Numbered from the stretch's first letter, positions 7,848-16,627 are shown. The stretch is 64,000 nt of DNA from Fischerella sp. CENA71 (GCA_024239075.1 JANBVI010000076.1:124001-188000); one strand, 5' to 3'. Notes: a model not told the origin generated them from the letters alone. A program made the numbers and translations.

Positions 7848-8063
7848 TTACAGGTTGGCAAATATATCAAACACACCGTGTCCTGTGAACACTTCAAATG
7901 CAATCAGAGACACAAAGCCAATCATTGCTAAACGACCGTTGAGTACTTCAGCGTAAGGAGTAAACCCAGTGCGATCGCCTTGTTCATCTACATAAACCTT
8001 TGGCTCGATCGCAAAGTTGTTCATTTTTCCTTGATCATCAACGATTGCACCGTTTGTACGCAT
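7848..8063 (-). CDS. High-light-inducible (Hli/SCP) chlorophyll-binding protein
   Basis: 71 residues with one membrane helix. The chlorophyll-binding signature is present: E39-x-x-N42-G-R44-x-A-M-x-G (EVLNGRLAMIGF), followed by the hydrophobic stretch to residue 59. The N-terminal 35 residues are hydrophilic, which is the longer HliC/ScpE-like or HliA type arrangement. Such one-helix proteins dimerise in the thylakoid, bind chlorophyll and carotenoid, and protect photosystem II assembly and chlorophyll recycling under strong light. Expression is therefore likely to be stress-induced, although I cannot point to a regulatory box. A strong terminator follows. Confidence 0.92.
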   Translation of the reverse strand: MRTNGAIVDDQGKMNNFAIEPKVYVDEQGDRTGFTPYAEVLNGRLAMIGFVSLIAFEVFTGHGVFDIFANL

Positions 8064-8163
8064 GAGTATTTCCTAAATGAATAAAGGGGATAATTGCGTT
8101 TATGTTAAGAATAGTAACAATAAAGTTAAAAAATGTAAAGAAAATAAGTTCATTAAGAAGTGC

Positions 8164-8186
8164 GATCGCGCATTTTGGGCGCGATC
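8164..8186 (-). terminator. Candidate terminator after the thyX-like gene
   Basis: Perfect arms GATCGCGC (8164-8171) and GCGCGATC (8179-8186), built on a HIP1 site, 47 bases beyond the thyX-like stop codon. No T-tract follows on the minus strand, so it may be only a HIP1-derived palindrome. Confidence 0.4.
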
Positions 8187-8232
8187 ATTACGGGTAATCA
8201 TGAGAAAAATGGGTAAGCTAGTTACTTGAAGC

Positions 8233-9861
8233 TTAGTTTTGATTTAGTTGCTGCAATTTTGTATCAATTCTCTGCTCCGCCGCTAATCGCTCTAAAGCAT
8301 AGTCATTTAAATCTACGAAATGCATGTTAGCCATTAGTGTTGGGTGAACAGCATTAATATATCGATATATTTCTTGAGCAACTGTGCGGTAGGAAGGATG
8401 TCCTTGTCGCGAACTTCGTAATTCAACAAGATGATAAACTTCACGTAGATTCAACTTTATTCGCCAGCGCACTCGATAGGCGAAGGGTACAACATATTGT
8501 GCTGCATCTGGTAAATATGAGCTAATCAACTCAGTTGTTTCGGCTGCATATTCCAAAGCTTTACAGTAGGTTTGGGCAAGATTCGCTTCTTCTAGTTCTG
8601 GTGGAACTACATACCCATGACGAACAGAGTAGTGTTGACGTTCTTGTGTGAGAACACGATGGCGATGCAGATCACGATACGCACCAAGATCAGCCAGCAC
8701 ATCAAAGGTATAGTAAGTTTCTTCAAAAGCACGTCCCGGACGATGAAAACGTGAGGAGCGATCGCCTACATAAGTGTTGATAATCTCTACTCGCTCTTGA
8801 GTTGATAAAGTAGTCACGTATTCTGTGATTTGCTCAAATGTCAAATCAGTGTGAGGATAAAGAATTGCCGCAATAACCTTGACTTCTGCATCTGGATCGT
8901 ACTCAACTAATTGAACTGTCGAACTTGATACTGGCTCAATTTGTCCTAAATGTTTTTGTGCAAGTAATTCTGTGCATTCCCAATTTCTTGATAGATAACG
9001 GGCAAATTGAGCGCCCCGTTCAGTTTTGGCACGCTTGACAAATGAAGGTATGATTTGATCTAGTTCTTGTTGCATAGAAACTCCAAGGTTACGCAATTCT
9101 TGGTGAGGTGAAGCAGCAAGCTTGACTAGCAAATACTCAAATGCTCGTCCATTGCCAAACAACCCAACATTAGTCAGAGTTGCCATTGGCAGTAAACCAC
9201 GCAACAAGTCAAAAGTTTTAGCTCTTGTGGCACTGTTATATGCCCGCTCAGAAGTAGTAGTATCTCTGGGAGTGCGAGCTTGCACCCAAATCAACAGAGG
9301 CTCTATTAACTCAGTATACGTGTCGAATAAATGATCTAATGTTGCCTCATAACGCTCTGCATGGTTTGATGCCATAATCGACGGTTCGCGATAGTAGCGG
9401 TAGCGTCCGTTGACTTTGCGATTAAATGGAACGTATCTGGTTGACTTCTCCAGTGGGGAAATTCCCAAGCGGCTGTCTTCTAAAGCTTTAGCTGCAATAT
9501 TACTAATTCCTTCACAAGCAAGGTGTGCGCCTCCTAATTCTGCGACTGAGTCATCACCATAACCGATTAATACGCGATCGTAAAAAGCCTCTGCTTGTTG
9601 AATCGCCACTAATTGATCAGCGTTATTTTCAGATCCTCCACCAACGATACGAGCAAAACTAGCTTCCGGTGCTTTGATAAACTCATCTAGTAAGATACGG
9701 CGTAAACTTTTATCACTACGGCTGTAGCGCGAGAACAATGCACCCTTGACAACTTCCGGCAAATTCCGCAAACCAAAAACAGCACGATCTGAATTTGTGA
9801 TAAAAGGCTGTAACAACAAGCTCTCCTGTTCGGTGAGCAACTCTTCCAAAAATTCTTCCAT
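8233..9861 (-). CDS. FAD-dependent thymidylate synthase homologue with two ThyX-like halves
   Basis: 542 residues from the ATG at 9861, which has GAGGTGG just upstream; a GTG at 9870 adds three. This is more than twice the length of ordinary ThyX (about 220-260). Two ThyX-like halves can be seen: the first with DDSVAELGGAHL (103-114) and a STRYVPF string (140-146), the second with RDLHRHR (396-402) and QERQHYSVR. ThyX uses FAD and methylenetetrahydrofolate to make dTMP from dUMP. The classical signature RHR-x7-S is altered here: nine residues separate RHR from the next serine. The downstream flow from dcd, which feeds dUMP synthesis, supports a thymidylate role, but catalytic activity of this long branch is not certain. 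Confidence 0.75.
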   Translation of the reverse strand: MEEFLEELLTEQESLLLQPFITNSDRAVFGLRNLPEVVKGALFSRYSRSDKSLRRILLDEFIKAPEASFARIVGGGSENNADQLVAIQQAEAFYDRVLIGYGDDSVAELGGAHLACEGISNIAAKALEDSRLGISPLEKSTRYVPFNRKVNGRYRYYREPSIMASNHAERYEATLDHLFDTYTELIEPLLIWVQARTPRDTTTSERAYNSATRAKTFDLLRGLLPMATLTNVGLFGNGRAFEYLLVKLAASPHQELRNLGVSMQQELDQIIPSFVKRAKTERGAQFARYLSRNWECTELLAQKHLGQIEPVSSSTVQLVEYDPDAEVKVIAAILYPHTDLTFEQITEYVTTLSTQERVEIINTYVGDRSSRFHRPGRAFEETYYTFDVLADLGAYRDLHRHRVLTQERQHYSVRHGYVVPPELEEANLAQTYCKALEYAAETTELISSYLPDAAQYVVPFAYRVRWRIKLNLREVYHLVELRSSRQGHPSYRTVAQEIYRYINAVHPTLMANMHFVDLNDYALERLAAEQRIDTKLQQLNQN

Positions 9862-9991
9862 ATCTACCACCTCAGTTTAGTGCTGCGATCGCATGAATAT
9901 AAGAAACATTTTTATGGGGTGCGTGATGGCTAGCACCTAACACACCTCAATTTTTTTAGGCAGCAGAAATTATAAGTTGCCGAATTTTCTA

Positions 9992-10591
9992 TTAAACTTT
10001 AGCCAAAGTCACTTTCTCTTGCTGATCCTGATATTTACCCTGACGCGCTTCATAACTAATAGCGCAGGGTTCACCTTCCAAAAATAGTAATTGCACCACA
10101 CCTTCATTTGCATAAATTCGACAGTCAGCACTAGAAGAATTAGAGAATTCCAGAGTTAAATGACCACGCCATGCAGCTTCTGCCGGAGTTAAGTTTGCAA
10201 TGATACCACATCTTGCATAAGTAGACTTACCTATACAAATCACCGTAATATTATCTGGAACTTCTAACCTTTCCAAGGCAACTCCTAAACCATAGGAGTG
10301 CGCGGGTAGGATAAAGTAGCGGCCATTCTCATCTGTGTGTAGTGATGTTGGTTCCAAATTGTGAGAATTAAAGTTTTTGGGATCAACTACAGTTCCAGGA
10401 ATGTGGCGAAAAATTCGGAATTCGACAGGAGACAGCCTTATATCATAGCCGTAAGAGGACAAACCATAGCTAATGACACGGCGTAATTGTGGAGCTTCAC
10501 TATCTTTTATTTCTCGAATCAAACTTGGCTCAAAGGGAACAATCATACCCTTTTGAGCAATTTGAGAAATCCAAATATCGTTTTTAATCAC
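9992..10591 (-). CDS. dcd: dCTP deaminase
   Basis: 199 residues, GTG start. Converts dCTP to dUTP plus ammonia, the step that feeds dUTP and then dUMP into thymidylate synthesis. The nucleotide-binding strings are present: GKSTYARCG (121-129) and WRGHLTLEFSN with Glu148 as the catalytic acid (E. coli Glu138). The C-terminal GKYQDQ lid segment is intact. The protein is a homotrimer in the family. It is transcribed in the same direction as the thyX-like gene (130-base gap), with the CobO-like gene directly upstream (78-base gap), so the three may form one transcription unit. A bifunctional dCTP deaminase/dUTPase is less likely given the single-function motifs. Confidence 0.93.
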   Translation of the reverse strand: MIKNDIWISQIAQKGMIVPFEPSLIREIKDSEAPQLRRVISYGLSSYGYDIRLSPVEFRIFRHIPGTVVDPKNFNSHNLEPTSLHTDENGRYFILPAHSYGLGVALERLEVPDNITVICIGKSTYARCGIIANLTPAEAAWRGHLTLEFSNSSSADCRIYANEGVVQLLFLEGEPCAISYEARQGKYQDQQEKVTLAKV

Positions 10592-10669
10592 AATTTGAGA
10601 GCAATCAAAGTCAATCTAATAGAATACCCTAAATTGGTTAGTAGTTCATCATGTCCATTTTGAATCCCC

Positions 10670-11206
10670 TCAAGGCTGATGACTGCGACGGATTTCTGTA
10701 ATTTGATCCGCAACCTCTAGAATCGACTTGGGCATATCCGGCCCTGTGAGAATGATATCGACATGAGCAGGACGCTTTGCCAAAAAGGCTAAAACCTCCG
10801 TTTCAGGAATCAAATTAAAGTTAATCGCTAAACTTAACTCATCTAGGACAACGAGAGAATACTTAGCCTCACATACAACCTTTTGTGTATGTTGCCACAA
10901 CTTTTGTAAGGCTTGTGCTTCGCTTTCGTCGAGGTGTGGTGTATCGATACAACGAGGCAAATCGCAGCGAATCCAATCTAAATTTTGTCCTAACCGGATC
11001 GGGCGTTCATGCCCTTGATTAATACCTCCTTTAAGAAATTGCACTACTAAAACTGGCGTACCTTGACCAGCAATTCTCAGTGCCTGAGCCATAACATTAG
11101 TAAAAAAGCTACGATGGGTACTCGTGAAAACTTGTACGAGTCCTTCTATTGAGTATGGTAGGTCAAGTGTCAAATTTGTGTTTATATTTTCTAGCTGGGC
11201 AACCAT
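10670..11206 (-). CDS. CobO/BtuR-like protein with degenerate P-loop
   Basis: 178 residues. The fold and many motifs match the CobO/BtuR/CobP family of corrinoid adenosyltransferases: VLVVQFLKGG (about 52-61), the Walker-B-like strand SLVVLDELSLAI (about 116-127), and ILTGPDMP near the C-terminus. The Walker A loop, normally GNGKGKTT right after the first strand, reads here as STHRSFFT, so neither the glycines nor the lysine is kept. The C-terminal tail that closes the active site in CobO is also shortened. Adenosylation of cob(I)alamin is therefore doubtful; a non-enzymatic or altered role is possible. Lies upstream of dcd on the same strand. Confidence 0.7.
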   Translation of the reverse strand: MVAQLENINTNLTLDLPYSIEGLVQVFTSTHRSFFTNVMAQALRIAGQGTPVLVVQFLKGGINQGHERPIRLGQNLDWIRCDLPRCIDTPHLDESEAQALQKLWQHTQKVVCEAKYSLVVLDELSLAINFNLIPETEVLAFLAKRPAHVDIILTGPDMPKSILEVADQITEIRRSHQP

Positions 11207-11301
11207 AGTTGAGTATTAAAAAAAATACAATACAATAAGGAGTTTTCGCTGAGGTTTATTTTAGTAAGTCTGCTTGTATAATCAAACTATTTTGAGGATG
11301 T

Positions 11302-11341
11302 GTAGTGTTTTTGGCAAGTTGCATTCTTAGTCAAACACTAC
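11302..11341. other. Inverted repeat in a divergent promoter region
   Basis: The 356-base gap 11207-11562 separates the CobO-like gene from the adenylate kinase gene and must hold both promoters. It contains perfect nine-base arms GTAGTGTTT (11302-11310) and AAACACTAC (11333-11341) around a 22-base loop. The rest is A+T-rich without a recognised box. It could be an operator or an RNA hairpin. Confidence 0.4.
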
Positions 11342-11562
11342 CTCTGTACTCAAGTCAAGGTTTATGAAGATTTAAATTACGATTTTGCTTATGAAGTAGT
11401 CAGTAAAAATTAAAACACCAAGTTTTCAATTTAATTCCAAGAAAAAAATAGGCAAAATCTCTGAAATATCCCGATAAACTTCTGAATTCTTTGGATATTA
11501 ATTTTTTTTAACCGGGCAAAACAGACTTAAGACAATTGTGAAATTGACAGGACTAGGAGTTT

Positions 11563-12123
11563 ATGGTTGTAAAATTAGTTATTCTAGGAGGTTCAGGAGC
11601 CGGAAAAAGTACACAAGCCCAAAAGCTGTGTAATCAACTTGAAATTCCTTTGATCTCCACAGGTGAACTATTACGTCAAGCAATTGCTAACTTTAGCAAC
11701 TTGGGTCGCCTGGCACAACCATATATAGCAACAGGGGAACTAGTACCAGATGAGATGATTATTGAATTCATCTTGAATCAACTCAAGCAGCCTGATGCTA
11801 ATCGTGGTTGGGTGTTAGAAGGTTATCCTCGGACAGCCTTTCAAGCAGAAGAATTAGATTTTTTGTTGGATGAGTTAGGACAACAATTAACCTGGGCAAT
11901 ATATCTACAAGTACCACAAGCAGTTATGGTTAGCCGTGCTTTAGGGCGTTCTCTTCCAGATGATCAACCAGAAATTGTCCAACGTCGTGTTGAGTTATTC
12001 TACGATCGCACCATTCCCATCCTGGAATATTACGACCGTCGTCGTCGCCTGCTAACCATTAACGGCGACCAATCCCCAGAGATAGTACTACACACTATTA
12101 TGAACCTGCTTTCTGTTTGTTAA
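11563..12123 (+). CDS. adk: Adenylate kinase (nucleoside monophosphate kinase)
   Basis: 186 residues, a short-LID form. P-loop GGSGAGKST (9-17) replaces the usual GxPGxGKGT; the STGELLR string follows at about 32-38, GYPRT (about 87-91) is the AMP-binding motif, and GRSLPDD...RR...YYDRR marks the short LID and C-terminal helix. It transfers phosphate between ATP and AMP in the cytosol. Cyanobacteria usually carry several adk-like genes; the divergent P-loop suggests that this is the additional one and not the ribosomal-operon adk. An AGGAG box lies about five bases before the ATG. Confidence 0.82.
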   Translation: MVVKLVILGGSGAGKSTQAQKLCNQLEIPLISTGELLRQAIANFSNLGRLAQPYIATGELVPDEMIIEFILNQLKQPDANRGWVLEGYPRTAFQAEELDFLLDELGQQLTWAIYLQVPQAVMVSRALGRSLPDDQPEIVQRRVELFYDRTIPILEYYDRRRRLLTINGDQSPEIVLHTIMNLLSVC

Positions 12124-12273
12124 TTTTTAATTGTTTTGTCCCCAATCCCCCGATCCCCAATCCCCGATCCCCTTTCCCCGATCCAATCCTTAGATAGTTA
12201 TTTAAATTTCCTGAAATTGCGAGCTAAAACGATAACCTGAAGGCAGTGTCTGATCAAATTTGAGGCTACTGCA

Positions 12274-13014
12274 ATGGCTTGGCAGCGTCCAGACGGTCGA
12301 AAACCTTATGAACTGCGTCCTGTTACTTTTAATCAAGATTTTACCCGCTTTGCCTATGGTTCTGTTCTGGCAAGTTCTGGTGAGACGAAAGTGCTATGTA
12401 CTGTCAGTGTGATTGAAGGAGTCCCTAAGTTTCTTGCTGGTACTGGCAGAGGTTGGTTAACTGCTGAGTATCGTATGTTACCAACTGCTACTCAACAAAG
12501 ACAAGAACGAGAATTTTTGAAATTGTCTGGACGAACTCAGGAAATTCAACGTTTAATTGGGCGTAGTTTACGAGCGGCAGTAGATTTAGAACTGCTGGGA
12601 GAGCGTACGCTGACTATAGATGCAGATGTATTGCAAGCAGATGCTGGTACTAGAACAACAGCGATTACAGGCGGGTTTGTAGCTCTCGCACATGCAATTT
12701 CTAAATTATTACAGCAGGGAGTTTTAGAGCGATCGCCTCTGGTTGGACAAGTAGCAGCTGTTTCTGTAGGGTTACTACAAGAAGAGCCTTTTTTAGATTT
12801 GAACTATGTTGAAGATGTTGCCGCTACAGTAGATTTTAACGTGGTAATGAATCAGCACTTGGGAATTATTGAAGCCCAAGGAACTGCGGAAGAAGGCTGT
12901 TTTAGCCGTACCCAGCTCAATCAACTGTTAGATTTTGCTGAAAAAGGAATTCAAAATTTATTAGCTGCCCAACGAGAAGCGATCGCTGATTGGCATCAAA
13001 TATATCAAGGATGA
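12274..13014 (+). CDS. rph: Ribonuclease PH
   Basis: 246 residues, full length. Phosphorolytic 3'-5' exoribonuclease that trims tRNA precursors in a ring-shaped hexamer. The start [17 protein letters not shown] is typical. The phosphate-binding loop [14 protein letters not shown] lies near residues 124-137, after the conserved QADAGTR string; the [15 protein letters not shown] substrate helix lies near residue 88. Soluble and cytoplasmic. It follows adk in the same direction by 150 bases. The gap downstream is filled with a heptanucleotide repeat. Confidence 0.95.
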   Translation: MAWQRPDGRKPYELRPVTFNQDFTRFAYGSVLASSGETKVLCTVSVIEGVPKFLAGTGRGWLTAEYRMLPTATQQRQEREFLKLSGRTQEIQRLIGRSLRAAVDLELLGERTLTIDADVLQADAGTRTTAITGGFVALAHAISKLLQQGVLERSPLVGQVAAVSVGLLQEEPFLDLNYVEDVAATVDFNVVMNQHLGIIEAQGTAEEGCFSRTQLNQLLDFAEKGIQNLLAAQREAIADWHQIYQG

Positions 13015-13054
13015 CAAAATCAGTGAACAGTTAACAGTAAACAGTTAAAAAAAA

Positions 13055-13092
13055 CTGATAACTGATAACTGATAACTGATAACTGATAACTG
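13055..13092. repeat. Heptanucleotide tandem repeat CTGATAA
   Basis: Five perfect CTGATAA units plus a partial one, just after a CAGTTAACAGTAAACAGTT stretch. A second array of the same unit lies at 14069-14117, so pgl is flanked on both sides by the same repeat. Confidence 0.85.
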
Positions 13093-13288
13093 TCATTGTT
13101 ACTGATGATTTTTATTAAGATTCGGCAAGATTTTATTAAATTGCCGTAATTGGTTTGAATAAACAAGTGTTATCTGCTGTCTGAAGTCCGGAGTCCAAAG
13201 TCCAAAGCTTGGTAATTTGACCTTGGCTTTACAAAGTCAGTAATTTCGATATGGTAATGCTGGAAGTCGCCAATATGATGAGGAAGCG

Positions 13289-14017
13289 ATGAAGAGAAAA
13301 ATTGAGGTTTTACCAGATCAAACAGCTTTAATAGCGCGAGCTCAAGAATTGATCCTCTCGCAAATTCAGGCTGCTATTGAACAGCGAGGACAATTTACCA
13401 TTGCCTTATCTGGTGGAAGTACACCCAAGCCGTTGTACGAAGCGATCGCCACCCAAAATCTCCCTTGGGATAAAATTCATGTATTTTGGGGAGATGAGCG
13501 TTATGTTCCGCCCGATCATCCAGATAGTAATGAAGGTATGGCACGTCGTGCCTGGTTAAATCGCGTCAATATCCCAGCAGCTAACATTCATGCTGTACCC
13601 ACAACTGAAGGTGATCCAGCAGTATCTGCGGCTAAACATGAAAAGGAACTGCAAGAGTTTTTTCACTCTTCACTTGGAGAATTTCCGGCTTTGGATGTGA
13701 TTTTGCTAGGAATGGGTGATGATGCACATACAGCTTCTTTGTTTCCACATACAGAAGCACTCAAAGTACGCGATCGCTTAATTACCGTAGGCAACAAAGA
13801 TGGTAATCCTCGCATCACCTTTACCTATCCATTTATTAATGCAGCCAGATGCGTTATTTTCGTAGTTGCTGGCGCAAACAAAAAACCAGCCCTTGCTCAA
13901 GTTTTTGCACCAGAAGCAGATAACTCTACTTATCCATCCCGCCTCATTCAACCCGAAGGTGAACTGTGGTGGCTACTAGATGCAGCAGCTGGTGAAGAAT
14001 TAACAGTGAACGGTTAA
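13289..14017 (+). CDS. pgl: 6-phosphogluconolactonase
   Basis: 242 residues. Hydrolyses 6-phosphogluconolactone to 6-phosphogluconate, the second step of the oxidative pentose phosphate pathway, which supplies NADPH in the dark and in heterocysts. Motifs of the DevB/Pgl family: ALSGGSTPKPLYEAI (about 39-53), FWGDERYVPPDHPDSN (about 67-82), LGMGDDAHTASLFP (about 140-153). The ATG at 13289 follows GAGGAAGCG. The last five codons (LTVNG) and the stop lie inside a 14-base tandem repeat, so repeat growth has set the end of the protein. No zwf or opcA next to it. Confidence 0.93.
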   Translation: MKRKIEVLPDQTALIARAQELILSQIQAAIEQRGQFTIALSGGSTPKPLYEAIATQNLPWDKIHVFWGDERYVPPDHPDSNEGMARRAWLNRVNIPAANIHAVPTTEGDPAVSAAKHEKELQEFFHSSLGEFPALDVILLGMGDDAHTASLFPHTEALKVRDRLITVGNKDGNPRITFTYPFINAARCVIFVVAGANKKPALAQVFAPEADNSTYPSRLIQPEGELWWLLDAAAGEELTVNG

Positions 14018-14117
14018 CAGTGAACAGTTAACAGTGAACAGTTAACAACATTAAAAATAATCTACTCACTGATAACTGATAACTGATAACTGATAACTGA
14101 TATCTGATAACTGATAA
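14002..14117. repeat. Compound tandem repeat after pgl
   Basis: Three copies of a 14-base unit AACAGTGAACAGTT (about 14002-14046) are followed, after 22 bases, by seven CTGATAA/CTGATAT units (14069-14117). The first array overlaps the end of pgl. Both are of the heterocystous cyanobacterial STRR type. Confidence 0.8.
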
Positions 14118-14302
14118 CTAAATTGAACTACTTGTTAAAATCAGAAGCTAGAATCCCACGGTTAATAGCCCACAAAGAGGGTATGAAAACCTCTTAAGCG
14201 ATCCCTGATCCCTGATCCCCGCTCCCTATTTTCAAGACAGAGTTGTGCCTCTGCTTGCCAGCACTATTGTTACGATGACCTAAAACACAAGGTTTAATTT
14301 CC

Positions 14303-15235
14303 ATGATCGTCTGCCCTAACTGCAATCACCACAACCCTGATGGCGCTACCCAGTGTGAAGCTTGCTATACCCCATTACCAGCGACTACTAACTGTCCTAG
14401 TTGTGGGGCAACCGTGCAGGCAGATGCTTCTTTTTGCGGACAGTGTGGCTATCACCTGCGTACAGGTAATGTAACGCCAGTAGCAGCAACCGTAGCACCT
14501 GACATTCCTGTGGAAGTAGAACCGTTAGTTGCACCTGATCCACTTGTACAACCGCAACCTGCATCAGTGAGTGGATCTGCCAGCTACACTACGCCTGACT
14601 CTCCACCTTTACCACCAACGGCCGTAGCATTTCCTTCAGCAGAAAGTAGCCCACCACCCCCCCCAATTCCAGCTTTTAATGCTGAGGAAACTAGCCCCTC
14701 TCCACCACCAGCACCTCCAGAACCTCCAATTTCAGTGCCACCTCCAACGGTTGCAGCCCCACCACCAGTGGTTGCCGAAGAAGAGAGTCCAGTACTGGAA
14801 ATAGAAAGTGAAAGCGAAAGTGAAAGTGAGCCAGCACCACAACCCGCACCAGCACCACCGCCACAACCCGTATCACCACCTGTTGCTTCGAGAACGCAAT
14901 TACAGCAAGTAACTGCACGGCTTGTTCATGTCCAAAGCGATAGGCAAGTTGAATTACCACAGAATCTGTCTGTAATTCATATTGGTAAGCCTAATGACCG
15001 GATTCCTCCTGATGTGGATGTTTCTGGGTTTCCCAACTCAGAAATTGTTTCGCGGATACACTCAGATATTCGTGTAGAGGGAGACGCTTACTATATTGAA
15101 GATGTAGGTAGTTCTAACGGCACCTACATTAACAATTTGCCTTTATTACCTGGAAACAGACATCGGTTAAGACCAGGCGATCGCATCAGTTTAGGCAAAG
15201 GAGACTTAGTGACATTCATATTTCAAATCTCCTAA
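14303..15235 (+). CDS. Zinc-ribbon and FHA-domain protein
   Basis: 310 residues in three parts. Residues 4-48 hold two CxxC pairs of pairs (Cys4/7, 18/21, 31/34, 45/48) that form two zinc ribbons. Residues about 85-205 are a Pro/Ala/Glu-rich disordered linker with a Glu-Ser dipeptide run. Residues about 212-305 form an FHA domain: IHIGKP, then SEIVSRIHSDI and EDVGSSNGTYINN, which contain the Arg/Ser/His and Ser-Asn-Gly phosphothreonine-binding residues. FHA domains read Ser/Thr-kinase signals. The next gene encodes a single FHA domain 42 bases downstream, so the two probably share a transcript. Cytoplasmic. Kinase partner unknown. Confidence 0.87.
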   Translation: MIVCPNCNHHNPDGATQCEACYTPLPATTNCPSCGATVQADASFCGQCGYHLRTGNVTPVAATVAPDIPVEVEPLVAPDPLVQPQPASVSGSASYTTPDSPPLPPTAVAFPSAESSPPPPPIPAFNAEETSPSPPPAPPEPPISVPPPTVAAPPPVVAEEESPVLEIESESESESEPAPQPAPAPPPQPVSPPVASRTQLQQVTARLVHVQSDRQVELPQNLSVIHIGKPNDRIPPDVDVSGFPNSEIVSRIHSDIRVEGDAYYIEDVGSSNGTYINNLPLLPGNRHRLRPGDRISLGKGDLVTFIFQIS

Positions 15236-15277
15236 AGGGTCAGTTATAGTGGGAGAAAATTGCTACAAGCCTAGCAC

Positions 15278-15661
15278 GTGATTACACTTATTCTCCTGCA
15301 CCCAGTACAATCTATTGCGGCCCAAAGCTGGATTTTTGCAGACGACGAACCAGCCATTTTTATCGGACGAGCGGCGGATAACCATGTTGTTCTCTATAGT
15401 GCTGTGGTTTCCCGCCGCCATGTAGAAGTAAAACGAGTAAATAATGGCTGGGAAGTCGTCAATTTAGGTGCAAATGGAACTTATGTAGATGGACAAGCAA
15501 TTGTGAGAGTTGCAGTTACCGATGGGGTTATCCTCCGTCTAGCTCCTTCTGGGCCACAAATTAAAATCCGTTTAGAAATACCAACAACAGCACCAGTTAC
15601 GATGCTTGCTGTAGGCGGAAGCCTTCCCGAAGGGTGGGGAAATTCATTGGAATCCCTGTGA
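15278..15661 (+). CDS. Single FHA-domain protein
   Basis: 127 residues, GTG start, 42 bases after the larger FHA gene. One FHA domain with FIGRAADNHVVL, then VSRRHVEVK and ANGTYVDG. The usual SNGT is ANGT here. No other domain or membrane segment. It might compete with or pair with the upstream FHA protein for the same phosphothreonine. A GGGAG box lies about 20 bases ahead of the GTG, too far to be ideal, so translational coupling to the upstream gene is possible. Confidence 0.82.
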   Translation: MITLILLHPVQSIAAQSWIFADDEPAIFIGRAADNHVVLYSAVVSRRHVEVKRVNNGWEVVNLGANGTYVDGQAIVRVAVTDGVILRLAPSGPQIKIRLEIPTTAPVTMLAVGGSLPEGWGNSLESL

Positions 15662-15776
15662 AGCAAGAATCACCCCACTTATAGGGCGGTGAGTGTCAAA
15701 CAATCGCAAATAGTAGTTGGTAGATAAGGGAGACAAGGAGGACAAAACAAGTCAAAAGTCAAAATTAAGAACTTGT

Positions 15777-15801
15777 TGCCCAATGCCCAATGCCCAATGC
15801 C
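15777..15801. repeat. Heptanucleotide tandem repeat TGCCCAA
   Basis: Three TGCCCAA units and a partial unit. The same unit is repeated at 33491-33515, and single copies occur near 32730 and 50010. Confidence 0.8.
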
Positions 15802-15877
15802 TTACTTCCACGCAGTAGCTAGTATAGATAAAAAAGCAACTTCTGCTTTTGGGATCACTACCCAAGGAAAAAAACCC

Positions 15878-16627
15878 ATGAGGGAATCAAATAAACAGCA
15901 TCAACCCTTATTAGCTAACGAAGCTCCACCAGAGGTTGAACGCATGGGGCTTACCTGGCTGATTACAGCAGCGATCGCAACAATCATCTTGTGGCAAGTT
16001 CCGGTGGGTGAGTATATTTTATACCCGTTTACTATCCTAGCGACTTGGTTTCATGAAATGAGCCATGGCTTGATGGCTCTAGTTTTGGGAGGAAACTTTC
16101 AACAATTACTGATTTTTCCTAACGGATCTGGAGTTGCATATTATAGCTACAGTGGGAGTTTATTACTAGGACCTCTTGGTCGTGCTTTAGTTGCAGCAGC
16201 TGGGCCAATGGGGCCCCCTATTGCTGGCGCGGCTTTAATATTGGCTTCTCGTAGTTTCAAAACTGCTTCGTGGAGTTTAAAAATATTAGGTGGTTTTTTA
16301 CTATTATCAACGGCAATTTGGGTCAGATCCCTATTTGGATTAGTGGCAATTCCTTTATTGGGTTTAATTATTCTAGGTATTGGTTTGAAAACACCACGTT
16401 GGATGCAGGGATTTGCTATACAGTTTTTAGGTGTACAAGCATGTGTAAGCACTTATCATCAACTTGATTATTTATTTAGTTATGGTGCAGGACCTTTAGG
16501 GATATCTGATACTGCCCAAATGCAGCAACAACTACTTTTACCTTACTGGTTTTGGGGAGCTTTGATGGCGATCGCGTCTTTAATTATTCTTGTCCAGAGT
16601 CTCCGCCTTGCATATCGTAGAGTGTAG
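15878..16627 (+). CDS. M50-type (site-2-protease-like) membrane metallopeptidase
   Basis: 249 residues from the ATG at 15878. An upstream in-frame ATG at 15773 would begin inside the TGCCCAA repeat region, so it is rejected. The zinc motif H59-E60-M-S-H63 sits in a hydrophobic helix (ATWFHEMSHGLMALVLGG), typical of intramembrane M50B-like peptidases. Five to six hydrophobic segments follow, with a glycine/proline-rich turn (AAGPMGPPIAGAAL) that resembles the second M50 metal region, though a clear N-P-D-G is not visible. Expected role is membrane proteolysis; substrates unknown. The FHA genes upstream run the same way. Confidence 0.75.
   Translation: MRESNKQHQPLLANEAPPEVERMGLTWLITAAIATIILWQVPVGEYILYPFTILATWFHEMSHGLMALVLGGNFQQLLIFPNGSGVAYYSYSGSLLLGPLGRALVAAAGPMGPPIAGAALILASRSFKTASWSLKILGGFLLLSTAIWVRSLFGLVAIPLLGLIILGIGLKTPRWMQGFAIQFLGVQACVSTYHQLDYLFSYGAGPLGISDTAQMQQQLLLPYWFWGALMAIASLIILVQSLRLAYRRV

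Noticed and set aside
10670-11206. Active cobalamin adenosyltransferase (cobO)
   Set aside because: The P-loop is lost, so the enzymatic name was not given.
13055-13092. CRISPR array
   Set aside because: The units are contiguous heptamers without spacers, so this is an STRR. No other direct-repeat/spacer pattern was seen in the window.
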